Part shown: piece after piece, positions 53,344 to 61,252 of the stretch
Numbering within the stretch: the first letter of the stretch is position 1
Layout of the letters: every line of letters starts with the position of its first letter
Assembly: GCA_043762325.1 (NCBI GenBank)
Contig: JAYUMU010000161.1
Location: forward strand, 4,259 to 68,258
DNA length: 64,000 bases
Source: JANXSS01 sp025356535
GTDB lineage: Bacteria > Pseudomonadota > Gammaproteobacteria > Burkholderiales > Burkholderiaceae_D
Direction: 5' to 3'
Program-made: the position numbers and the translations under genes
The notes under the pieces: model-generated
What the model was told of the DNA's origin: nothing
The model's database searches: none
The model's input: the letters and a program-made list of their open reading frames with translations, nothing else

Positions 53344-54635
53344 GTGCAACGACCAGCAGCAACGACAATCCGGCCGACGGCTCGGCAACCAGCCGGCCGG
53401 GCGGTGCGCGAGGCACCGCCGCCCCGCCGCCTGAAAAAACGAGGTCCAAACGCCGCAAGTACCTCTTCATCGCCACCGCCGTGATCCTCCTGGCGCTGGT
53501 CGCCTATGGCATCTACTGGTTCGTTTTCCTGCGTCATTATGAAAACACCGACGACGCCTATGTTGCCGGCAACGTCGTGCAGGTTACGCCCCAGGTCGGC
53601 GGCACGGTGGTCTCGATCACGGCCGACGATACCGAACTGGTGCAGGCCGGCCGGCCGCTGGTGCAGTTGGACGATGCCGATGCCCGCGTCGCCCTCGACA
53701 GCGCCACCGCCCAGCTGGCGCAGGCCGTGCGCGAGGTCCGCACCCTGTTCGTCAACAACGGCACCCTGTCGGCGGCCATTGCGCTGCGTAACGCCGATGT
53801 CACCCGCGCCCGCGCCGACCTGGCCCGCCGCCAGGAATTGATCAGCACCGGCGCCGTCTCGACCGAAGAACTCGACCATGCGAAGAGCGCCCTGCAAAGC
53901 GCGCTGTCGGCGGCAACCGCTGCGCGCGAACAGCTGACGTCGAACCAGGTCTATACCGAGCGCACGTCGGTGGCGCAGCATCCGAACGTGCTGCGCGCAG
54001 CCGGGCAGGTGCAGATGGCCTACCTGGCGCTGGCACGCACGACGCTGCCGGCCCCCATCACCGGCTATGTCGCCAAGCGCTCGGTGCAGGTCGGCCAGCG
54101 CGTCGCGCCCGGCACGCCGCTGCTGTCGATCGTGCCGCTCAACGCCCTCTGGGTCGATGCGAATTTCAAGGAAGTGCAGATTGCGCGCATGCGCATCGGC
54201 CAGCCGGCGACCCTGCATTCGGACCTGTATGGCTCCGGCGTGGTTTTCCATGGCAAGGTGGCGGGTCTCGCCGCCGGCACCGGCTCGGCCTTTGCGCTGC
54301 TGCCGACGCAGAATGCCAGCGGCAACTGGATCAAGGTGGTGCAGCGGGTGCCGGTACGCATCACGCTGGATCCGCAGGAACTTGCCGTCCATCCGCTGCG
54401 CTTGGGCGTATCGATGCAGGTCGACACCGACATTGCCCAGTCGGGCGGCAATTCGCTCACCAGCAACCAGCCGGCGCGCACCGTCGCTGCCTACCAGACG
54501 GCGGTCTTCGACAACGCCGGCGAGAAGGCCGCTGCGCTGATTGCGAAAATCATTGCCGACAATAGTGCCAACGGCGGTGTCAATGTTGGTCCCACCGGCA
54601 GTGCCGACGCCGGCGCTGCTGCGCCAGCGCGGTAA
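53340..54635 (+). CDS. emrA: EmrA-type membrane fusion adaptor (HlyD family)
   Basis: The 431-residue periplasmic adaptor begins with a short cytoplasmic part and one membrane span (KYLFIATAVILLALVAYGIYW), followed by the EmrA signature ENTDDAYVAGNVVQVTPQVG and TVVSITADDTELVQAGRPLV, a helical hairpin and the beta-barrel region TLPAPITGYVAKRSVQVGQR. The C-terminal 30 residues are Gly/Ala-rich. It starts in the stop codon of the channel gene and ends 6 bases before the permease gene, so all pump genes form one operon. Confidence 0.93.
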   Translation: MSATTSSNDNPADGSATSRPGGARGTAAPPPEKTRSKRRKYLFIATAVILLALVAYGIYWFVFLRHYENTDDAYVAGNVVQVTPQVGGTVVSITADDTELVQAGRPLVQLDDADARVALDSATAQLAQAVREVRTLFVNNGTLSAAIALRNADVTRARADLARRQELISTGAVSTEELDHAKSALQSALSAATAAREQLTSNQVYTERTSVAQHPNVLRAAGQVQMAYLALARTTLPAPITGYVAKRSVQVGQRVAPGTPLLSIVPLNALWVDANFKEVQIARMRIGQPATLHSDLYGSGVVFHGKVAGLAAGTGSAFALLPTQNASGNWIKVVQRVPVRITLDPQELAVHPLRLGVSMQVDTDIAQSGGNSLTSNQPARTVAAYQTAVFDNAGEKAAALIAKIIADNSANGGVNVGPTGSADAGAAAPAR

Positions 54636-54641
54636 CGGCCA

Positions 54642-56198
54642 ATGAGCGCCGCCCCGCCGCGCAAGGCACTGCAGCCGCTGACCGGCACGCCGCTGATCCT
54701 GGGTACGCTGGCGTTGTCGCTGGCCGTGTTCATGAACGTGCTCGATTCGTCGATCGCCAATGTCTCGATTCCGGCGATCTCGGGCGACATGGGCGTGTCG
54801 CCGCAGCAGGGTACCTGGGTCATCACGTCGTTTGCGGTGGCCAACGCGATCTCGGTGCCGCTGACCGGCTGGCTGACGATGCGCTTTGGCCAGGTAAAAC
54901 TGTTCATCAGTTCGATCATCCTGTTCGTGATCGCGTCTTTTCTGTGCGGCATGGCGCCCAGCATCGAGATCCTGATCGCCGCGCGCATCCTGCAGGGCGC
55001 GGTCGCCGGCCCGATGATTCCGCTGTCGCAGGCGCTGCTGCTGTCGAGCTATCCGCCGGCAAAAAGCGGCATGGCACTGGCCTTCTGGGGCATGACGACA
55101 CTGGTCGCGCCGATCATGGGGCCGCTTCTCGGCGGCTGGATATCGGATAACTATTCCTGGCCGTGGATTTTCTACATCAACATACCGATCGGCATTTTCG
55201 CGGCCTGGGCGACCTGGTCGATCTATCGTGAACGCGAGTCGACGGTGCTGATCCGGCCGATCGACAAGATCGGCCTGGCGCTGCTGATCCTCTGGGTCGG
55301 CAGCCTGCAGCTGATGCTCGACAAGGGCAAGGAACTCGACTGGTTCAATTCCGGCGAGATCGTCATCCTGGGTTCGGTGGCGCTGGTGTGCTTCATCTAC
55401 TTCATCATCTGGGAGCTTGGCGACGACCATCCGGTGGTCGACCTGTCGCTGTTTGCGGGGCGCAATTTCAGCGGCGGCGTGGTGGCCATTTCGGTGGCTT
55501 ACGGTCTCTTCTTCGGTTCGCTGGTGATCCTGCCGTTATGGCTGCAGACGCAGATCGGTTACACCGCAACCGAGGCCGGCAAGGTCATGGCGCCGGTGGG
55601 CATCCTGGCGATCCTGCTGTCGCCATTCGTGGGCAAGATCCTGCCGAAGGTCGATGCGCGCTGGGTCGCCACCTCTGCCTTCCTGATCTTTGCGATCGTC
55701 TTCTACATGCGCTCGCATTTCACGCCGGAGGTGGACGTGCGCACGCTGATGATACCGACCATCATCCAGGGCGCGGCGATGGCGATGTTCTTCATACCGC
55801 TGACCTCGATCATCCTGTCGGGTCAGCCGCCGGACAAGATACCGGCTGCCGCCGGCCTGTCGAACTTCGTGCGCATCATGTTCGGCGGCATGGGCACCTC
55901 GATCACCTCGACCCTCTGGGACAGCCGCACGGCGCTGCATCATTCGCAACTGGCCGAGCATACCGGCAGCCACAATCCGGCGTTCGGCCAGGCCGTCAAT
56001 GCGCTGACCGCGCAAGGCCTGACCGAACCGGGCGCCTGGGCCGTGATCGAGCGCACCCTGTCGGTCCAGGCCAGCACGATGGCAGCCGCCGACATCTTCC
56101 GGATTTCGGCGATCCTGTTCATTGCGCTGATTGCGCTGGTGTGGATGACCAAGCCGAAAAAGAGTGCGGCGTCGGCCGATGCGATGGGCGCGCATTGA
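54642..56198 (+). CDS. emrB: EmrB-type DHA2 family multidrug permease
   Basis: A 14-span major-facilitator permease of the DHA2 (EmrB/QacA) family, 518 residues. The N-terminus has LALSLAVFMNVLDSSIANVS (motif D1-like) and GWLTMRFGQVKLFISSIILF; the antiporter motif C is seen as FWGMTTLVAPIMGPLLGGWI. It pumps drugs or hydrophobic toxins in exchange for protons. It starts 6 bases after emrA. The two genes, with the channel gene and marR, form a complete EmrABC-type system. Confidence 0.94.
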   Translation: MSAAPPRKALQPLTGTPLILGTLALSLAVFMNVLDSSIANVSIPAISGDMGVSPQQGTWVITSFAVANAISVPLTGWLTMRFGQVKLFISSIILFVIASFLCGMAPSIEILIAARILQGAVAGPMIPLSQALLLSSYPPAKSGMALAFWGMTTLVAPIMGPLLGGWISDNYSWPWIFYINIPIGIFAAWATWSIYRERESTVLIRPIDKIGLALLILWVGSLQLMLDKGKELDWFNSGEIVILGSVALVCFIYFIIWELGDDHPVVDLSLFAGRNFSGGVVAISVAYGLFFGSLVILPLWLQTQIGYTATEAGKVMAPVGILAILLSPFVGKILPKVDARWVATSAFLIFAIVFYMRSHFTPEVDVRTLMIPTIIQGAAMAMFFIPLTSIILSGQPPDKIPAAAGLSNFVRIMFGGMGTSITSTLWDSRTALHHSQLAEHTGSHNPAFGQAVNALTAQGLTEPGAWAVIERTLSVQASTMAAADIFRISAILFIALIALVWMTKPKKSAASADAMGAH

Positions 56199-56234
56199 AA
56201 CGGCCATGCAGGGCGGCCCGGGCGGCCGACGCCC

Positions 56235-57266
56235 TCAACGCCCTGCCCTGATCCGGGCGACGCGCTCGCCCGAGGCGGGATGGCTCGACAGGTAGCTGTT
56301 GCCGGCGCCCCCTTCGGCTGCGGCCCTGGCTTCCAGCCGTTCGAACAGATGCGCAAAGGGTTCGAGGGCAATGCCGGCCGACTTCAGCAAAGCGATTGCC
56401 TCGTCATCGGCTTGCCGCTCTGCATCGCGCGAATAGGCGAGATCGAGCAGCAGCGTCGGCAGGCCGGCCGCAATCGACGACACGTCGCCAAACAGCAGGC
56501 TGCCCAGCGCCGCCGTCGCCGAACCCTGTATCAGGCGGCGCAGCAGGTGGCGCTGCCGCAGGTGGCCCAGTTCATGCCCCAGCACGCCCATGACCGCATC
56601 GTCACTGCCGGCCAGGGCGATGATCTCATCGGTGACGACGATGGTGCCCGATGGCAGCGCAAAGGCATTCGGTCCGATCCGGCTCTTTCGAAAGACGATT
56701 GCATGCGCCGGCACGTCCGGCAGGCGCGCCGCGATTGCCTCGAAACGTGAAACGATCCTGTTGCGCCGCGCCGGCGACAGCATCGATGCAGACAGGAAGT
56801 GCCGGTCCAGCAGCGCCAGCGTGCCTTGCCCGATTTGCAGCGTGACCCCAGCAGGCAAGGTGAATGCAATCATCCTGGCTGCGGCAGGTATGGCGTACTG
56901 ATAGCCGGCTGCCAGCACCGCGACCGTCAGCAGCAGCGCAAGGATCGGCCCGCGCCAGCTCTGCTGCATGCGTACGACCGCTCCATCGCGAAAGCCGGTG
57001 GCCCCGAGCAGGCTGGCAAGCGCGGCCAGGTCACGGGTTTCCAGATAGGCGCCGTCGGGGAAGGTGACGCGGCGCACGCCGTTGGACACCCGCTCCGATA
57101 CCCGTAGCGCCGCCAGCGGCCAGGTGCCGCAGACATCGCCTGCCAGGCAGGCATTGCGACGGTCGGCCGAGAGCGTGACGTGATGGCAGCGCGAGGTCTT
57201 GCCATCGAAATAAACGGCTTCGATCGCCGTTGCGGCGGCGGCTGTGTCGTGCATTGCCGGCTGCAT
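56235..57266 (-). CDS. M48 family metalloprotease (HtpX/Oma1-like)
   Basis: This 343-residue membrane metalloprotease has a small N-terminal domain (1-115; it includes CHHVTLSADRRNACLAGDVC) and one membrane span (GPILALLLTVAVLAAGYQYA, about 120-140). The M48 peptidase domain follows, with zinc motif H231-E232-L-G-H235 (GVLGHELGHLRQRH) and the third ligand region YSRDAERQADDEAIAL. Such proteases degrade or regulate damaged membrane proteins. The start is ATG 57266 or 57254, 23-35 bases after the DUF898 stop; the frame to 57515 overlaps that gene and is not credible. Confidence 0.88.
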   Translation of the reverse strand: MQPAMHDTAAAATAIEAVYFDGKTSRCHHVTLSADRRNACLAGDVCGTWPLAALRVSERVSNGVRRVTFPDGAYLETRDLAALASLLGATGFRDGAVVRMQQSWRGPILALLLTVAVLAAGYQYAIPAAARMIAFTLPAGVTLQIGQGTLALLDRHFLSASMLSPARRNRIVSRFEAIAARLPDVPAHAIVFRKSRIGPNAFALPSGTIVVTDEIIALAGSDDAVMGVLGHELGHLRQRHLLRRLIQGSATAALGSLLFGDVSSIAAGLPTLLLDLAYSRDAERQADDEAIALLKSAGIALEPFAHLFERLEARAAAEGGAGNSYLSSHPASGERVARIRAGR

Positions 57267-57289
57267 GGGCGAACTCGGCGCAGCGGTCG

Positions 57290-58384
57290 TCAAAGTGCGA
57301 TGTCGATGTCGAGCAGGTCGGCGGCGCCCTCGCCGGTGGCGCCGCCTTCGGATGCTGCCTGCGCGACGAAGGTATCCAGATCGGCGCGACCGGCCAGGGA
57401 GATCGACTCGATCCGGTATTTCAGGAGCCGTATCTGCGCAAACGGTGTGAACAGGCCCAGCGTCAGCACGATTGCAAGCAGGTTGCTCAGGTACAGCCAG
57501 GCCATGCGCTGCCACTTCAGGCGGCAGTCGAATGCGTGGTCGCCGAGTTGCGTGTGACGCCAGATCATGTTCTGCAGCATCGCGCCCTGTACTGCCATCA
57601 TCAGAAAAAGCGCCAGGTAGAAATTCAGGCCAGCCAGCGCTGCCAGCCCAGCTTTGACTGGCGCAGGCAAGTGCTGCACGCTGACGCCGCCGACAAGGAC
57701 GACACCGACGGCGGCGCCGAGCGCCAGAAAGCCCAGCATGAGCAGGACGCCAACGCCATAAATTTTATAGAACGCACCGGCCGGCGCCGTGAAGGCAAAG
57801 AAGCTGCCGCCGAAACGGCTTTCGCCATGCTGGAATCTTTTCGTGCGCTGGTGCGCCAGCGGCAGCGCCAGGCCCAGCGTCAGCAGCGCCGCCAACGGCA
57901 TGAGCAGGTAGGTGCGATAGGCTTGCCCGAGGCTGCCGCGAAAGCCGAAGCGAATGCCGCGATAGCTGGAATTGTGCAGCTTGAATTGCAGGCTTTTCCA
58001 GATCAGCCACGGCATCAGGCCGGCCACCAGCGCCAGGGCAGCGCAGCCCATGAGTACGCTGAGCTTGAAGGCGATCTTGTAGATCGCAATCAGCAGGACG
58101 GCGATGATGCGGCCCTTGAGAATCGCAACCGGCTTGCCGTGATACGCAAAGCTCGATCCTGCCAGGTGCGTATTGTCATAGAAATAGTGTGACTTCCGCA
58201 CCTTCGCCCAGGGCGAGTAGATGCCCAGCGTGACGATCGTCAGCAGCAGATTGACGATCCAGATGCCGAAGTACTCGCGGCCCGAACCGGTGAAGGTCAG
58301 CCGCAGGGCGCTGCGGTGGCCGTCGCCTGTCGCAACGAGGCGATCGCTTGAAGCATTCGGTGTCGCGGAAAGCAGGGTCGTCAT
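57290..58384 (-). CDS. DUF898 (YjgN-like) inner-membrane protein
   Basis: The 364-residue polytopic membrane protein of the DUF898/YjgN family has the family start LRLTFTGSGREYFGIWIVNLL followed by ITLGIYSPWAKVRKSHYFYDNT (written here in parts). About seven to eight hydrophobic segments follow. The internal repeat NLLAIVLTLGLFTPFAQIRL, near the C-terminus, copies the opening pattern and shows a duplicated half. Function unknown. It is directly upstream of the M48 protease gene on the same strand; this pairing is one I recall as recurrent in proteobacteria. Confidence 0.88.
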   Translation of the reverse strand: MTTLLSATPNASSDRLVATGDGHRSALRLTFTGSGREYFGIWIVNLLLTIVTLGIYSPWAKVRKSHYFYDNTHLAGSSFAYHGKPVAILKGRIIAVLLIAIYKIAFKLSVLMGCAALALVAGLMPWLIWKSLQFKLHNSSYRGIRFGFRGSLGQAYRTYLLMPLAALLTLGLALPLAHQRTKRFQHGESRFGGSFFAFTAPAGAFYKIYGVGVLLMLGFLALGAAVGVVLVGGVSVQHLPAPVKAGLAALAGLNFYLALFLMMAVQGAMLQNMIWRHTQLGDHAFDCRLKWQRMAWLYLSNLLAIVLTLGLFTPFAQIRLLKYRIESISLAGRADLDTFVAQAASEGGATGEGAADLLDIDIAL

Positions 58385-58494
58385 TTCGTTTGCACCTCAC
58401 AGTGGTTGGGTCGCCGGCGAACCGGGATGATCCACCGCGGCCAATCTGAAAACCAGTGCTGGTGCAACTCGTTGATGAATTTAATGACTGCTAA

Positions 58495-58806
58495 TTAATT
58501 TTTGCGCTTCTCCGGCAGCGGCTCGTCGGCCAGTTTGCCGCCACCCGGCAGGCGGGCGTTTTCAATGCTTGCCGGTTCCATGCGGTCTTCCGGCGGCGTC
58601 ACCGTTGGCGTTGCCGCCACGCCCTGCCGGTCGCCGACTGGCGGCGCAGCGCTTGTCACCGCTGCCTCCGGCGCCAGTGGCGTCGACGCTGGCGGCGCGG
58701 CCGCAGTCGCCGGCGCACCGGCTGCCGGCGGTTCGGCGCGCGAACAGGCCGCCAGCAGCGCGGCGCTCAGGCACAGCGCCAGGATTCGTTTCGATTTCGC
58801 ATTCAT
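58495..58806 (-). CDS. Small predicted lipoprotein
   Basis: This 103-residue protein has a lipoprotein signal peptide (LCLSAALLAAC; lipidated Cys at 21) and a Pro/Ala/Thr-rich, otherwise featureless chain ending in Lys/Arg residues. It probably sits in the outer or inner membrane facing the periplasm, with a disordered body. No recognised domain. The gene lies 110 bases upstream of the DUF898 gene and on the same strand, so it may be first in that operon. Confidence 0.7.
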   Translation of the reverse strand: MNAKSKRILALCLSAALLAACSRAEPPAAGAPATAAAPPASTPLAPEAAVTSAAPPVGDRQGVAATPTVTPPEDRMEPASIENARLPGGGKLADEPLPEKRKN

Positions 58807-59028
58807 GTGCTATCCGTACGCGTAAAAAAACCTGATTGTAGGCGTATCGGCAAGCGACGCTTGCAACCGGCGTTGACCACATCGTGTCACACCGGTCTGC
58901 GCCTGCCCGGGCTGTCACTGCAGGCAGACCGAAGCGGACCCGATCGTGCGGATTCGACGGTATGATCGACGGGCCGCAAGACTGCGGCCCGTCGTCGCCA
59001 TTTACCGAGTTTTCTTCCAGGATCTGCC

Positions 59029-60639
59029 ATGTTGAACACTGCCCGCGCAACCCGCGCCATCGCGGTTGCACCACACCACCTCGCCTCCCAATCGGCGCTG
59101 GCCGTCATGCGCGAAGGCGGCAATGCGATCGAGGCGATGGTCGCCGCCGCCGCAACGATTGCGGTCGTCTATCCGCACATGAACGGTATCGGCGGCGACT
59201 CGTTCTGGCTGATCCTGCCGGCCGACGGCGGCGCGCCGATTGCCATCGACGCCTGCGGTCCGGCGGCCGCCGGCGCCAGCATCGCCGCCTATCACACCCG
59301 CGGCCTGCAGGCCATACCGGTGCGCGGACCGCTGGCGGCAAACACCGTTGCCGGCACCGTCGGCGGCTGGGACAAGGCCCTCGGGATCGCCGCCGGCCTG
59401 GGCGCGCCCGGCGCCCCCCGGCTGCCGCTGGCGCGCCTGCTGGCAGACGCGATCCATTATGCGAGCGACGGCGTGGCCGTCACGCGCAGCCAGGAAAATG
59501 CGACGCGCGCCAAGTTCGACGAACTGCACGCGCAGCCGGGATTTGCCGACACCTTCCTGATCGACGGCGCGCTGCCGCTGGCCGGCCAGCGTTTCTACCA
59601 GCCGAAGATCGCCAGGACGCTCGGCATGCTGGCGCGCGATGGCCTCGACAGCTATTACCGCGGCGCGCTGGCAGCCGGGATCGCCGCCGACCTGGCGCAG
59701 GTCGGCTCGCTGGTGGACGCCGACGACCTGCGCAACTATCGCGCGACGCGCCGGGTGCCGCTGCATCTGGCGCATTCGGCCGGCGATGTCTACAACATGA
59801 CGCCGCCGACGCAGGGCGCCGTCTCGCTGGCGATCCTCGGCCTGCTCGATCGCTGCGGCCTGGCGCAGGTCGAGGCAGACAGCGCCGACCACGTGCACCT
59901 GGTCGTTGAAGCGACCAAGCAGGCCTTCAGGATGCGCGACGCGCACATCACCGATCCGGCCCACATGGAACAGGATGCGCAGTCGCTGCTGGACCCCGCG
60001 GCCCTCGACGCCCTGGCGGCGAACATCGACATCGCGCACGCAGCACCCTGGGGCCAGGGGCGCGGTCCGGGCGACACCATCTGGATGGGCTGCATCGACC
60101 GCGACGGCATGGCGGTGTCCTTCATCCAGAGCATCTATCACGAGTTCGGCAGCGGCGTGGTGCTGCCGACGACCGGCATCAACTGGCAGAACCGCGGCGC
60201 CTCGTTCAGCCTGGACGCAAACCATCTGCTGTCGCTAAAGCCCGGCAAGAAACCGTTCCATACCCTGAATCCGGCGGCAGCGCGCCTGCATGACGGCCGC
60301 ATCATGGTCTACGGCACCATGGGCGGCGATGGCCAGCCGCAAACGCAGGCTGCCGTCTTCACGCGCCACGTCGTCTTCGGCCAGCCGCTGCAAAGCGCGG
60401 TCACGGCGCCGCGCTGGCTGCTGGGACGCACCTGGGGCCAGAGTTCGGATTCGCTCAAGCTCGAAGCGCGCTTTTCGCAAGCGGTCGTCGATGCCCTGGT
60501 GGCGCGCGGCCACGAAGTCGACATCCTGCTGCCGTTCGACGAAACCATGGGCCATGCCGGCGCGCTGGTGCGCTTTGCCGATGGCACGCTCGAAGGCGCA
60601 GCCGACCCGCGCTCGGATGGCGGTGTCGCCGCCTTTTGA
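59029..60639 (+). CDS. ggt: Gamma-glutamyltransferase family protein (Ntn-hydrolase)
   Basis: The 536-residue protein belongs to the gamma-glutamyltranspeptidase family, self-cleaving Ntn-hydrolases acting on glutathione or related gamma-glutamyl or cephalosporin-like amides. It shows ATRAIAVAPHHLASQSALAV, MREGGNAIEAMVAAAATIAV and the nucleophile region GDTIWMGCIDRDGMAVSFIQ, where T350 would be the catalytic Thr that starts the small subunit, followed by GINWQNRGASF and GTMGGDGQPQTQAAV. No signal peptide is present, so it is probably cytosolic, unlike the periplasmic E. coli enzyme. The substrate is uncertain. Confidence 0.9.
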   Translation: MLNTARATRAIAVAPHHLASQSALAVMREGGNAIEAMVAAAATIAVVYPHMNGIGGDSFWLILPADGGAPIAIDACGPAAAGASIAAYHTRGLQAIPVRGPLAANTVAGTVGGWDKALGIAAGLGAPGAPRLPLARLLADAIHYASDGVAVTRSQENATRAKFDELHAQPGFADTFLIDGALPLAGQRFYQPKIARTLGMLARDGLDSYYRGALAAGIAADLAQVGSLVDADDLRNYRATRRVPLHLAHSAGDVYNMTPPTQGAVSLAILGLLDRCGLAQVEADSADHVHLVVEATKQAFRMRDAHITDPAHMEQDAQSLLDPAALDALAANIDIAHAAPWGQGRGPGDTIWMGCIDRDGMAVSFIQSIYHEFGSGVVLPTTGINWQNRGASFSLDANHLLSLKPGKKPFHTLNPAAARLHDGRIMVYGTMGGDGQPQTQAAVFTRHVVFGQPLQSAVTAPRWLLGRTWGQSSDSLKLEARFSQAVVDALVARGHEVDILLPFDETMGHAGALVRFADGTLEGAADPRSDGGVAAF

Positions 60640-60707
60640 AAAGCCGGGCCGCCTGTCGTACACTGGTTGCAGTTTTAACCACTCAACCAGAACCCAGGAG
60701 ACAAGAC

Positions 60708-61022
60708 ATGATCAAGGTCAGCGTGATGTACCCCAACATTCCAGGCGCCCGCTTCAACCACGAGTATTACCGCGACAAGCACATGCCGCTGGTAAAAGAG
60801 CGCATGGGCGCGGCCTGCGACCATTACACGATCGACAAGGGAATAGCCGGCGGCATGCCCGGCATGCCGCCCACCTACATCGGCATGTGCCACATCTACT
60901 CGCCTTCGGTCGACACTTTCCAGGCCGCCTTCGGCCCGCACATGGCCGAGATCATGGCCGATATCGCGAACTACACCGACCTTGTGCCGCTGATGCAGAT
61001 CAGCGAAGTCGTGGTCGGTTAA
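60708..61022 (+). CDS. EthD-family small protein
   Basis: The 104-residue protein has the EthD/dimeric alpha-beta barrel family start MIKVSVMYPNIPGARFNHEY, followed by YRDKHMPLVKERMG. Members help ether-degrading cytochrome P450 systems or act as small reductases or isomerases; no P450 is nearby here. AGGAG stands 7 bases upstream of ATG 60708, which decides the start against the frame to 60636. The gene lies 68 bases after the gamma-glutamyltransferase gene and may be in the same transcript. Confidence 0.88.
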   Translation: MIKVSVMYPNIPGARFNHEYYRDKHMPLVKERMGAACDHYTIDKGIAGGMPGMPPTYIGMCHIYSPSVDTFQAAFGPHMAEIMADIANYTDLVPLMQISEVVVG

Positions 61023-61072
61023 ACAGGGACTGACGACAGCGATTCAACACAGCGACTCGCACAGCAACAGGC

Positions 61073-61249
61073 TCAGCGAAACCGTTCCGGCTGCGGCAGC
61101 CTGTGCCGCAGGAAGCTGGTTTCGCCACAGGCCGAGCACGACAGGCGCACGCTGCCCGGAAACAGCCGCATCCAGAAGGTGCGGTGAATCTTGCGGGCAG
61201 TCGGTGCGCCGCACTTCGGGCAGATGCGGGTGATGGCGGGACGATGCAT
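61073..61249 (-). CDS. Short zinc-ribbon protein
   Basis: A 58-residue frame, shorter than most automatic cutoffs. It has two CxxC pairs (ICPKCGAP at 10-13 and SCSACGET at 38-41), the pattern of a zinc ribbon, with a basic middle and tail (ARKIHRTFWMRLFPG, LRHRLPQ). It starts 3 bases after the HlyD-type gene on the same strand, so the two are very probably co-translated. Small zinc ribbons may bind nucleic acid or act as assembly factors; the role here is unknown. Confidence 0.65.
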   Translation of the reverse strand: MHRPAITRICPKCGAPTARKIHRTFWMRLFPGSVRLSCSACGETSFLRHRLPQPERFR

Positions 61250-61252
61250 CGC

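Noticed and set aside
56238..57290. Plus-strand open frames opposite the M48 protease
   Set aside because: Shadows of the protease gene, which has the HELGH motif on the minus strand.
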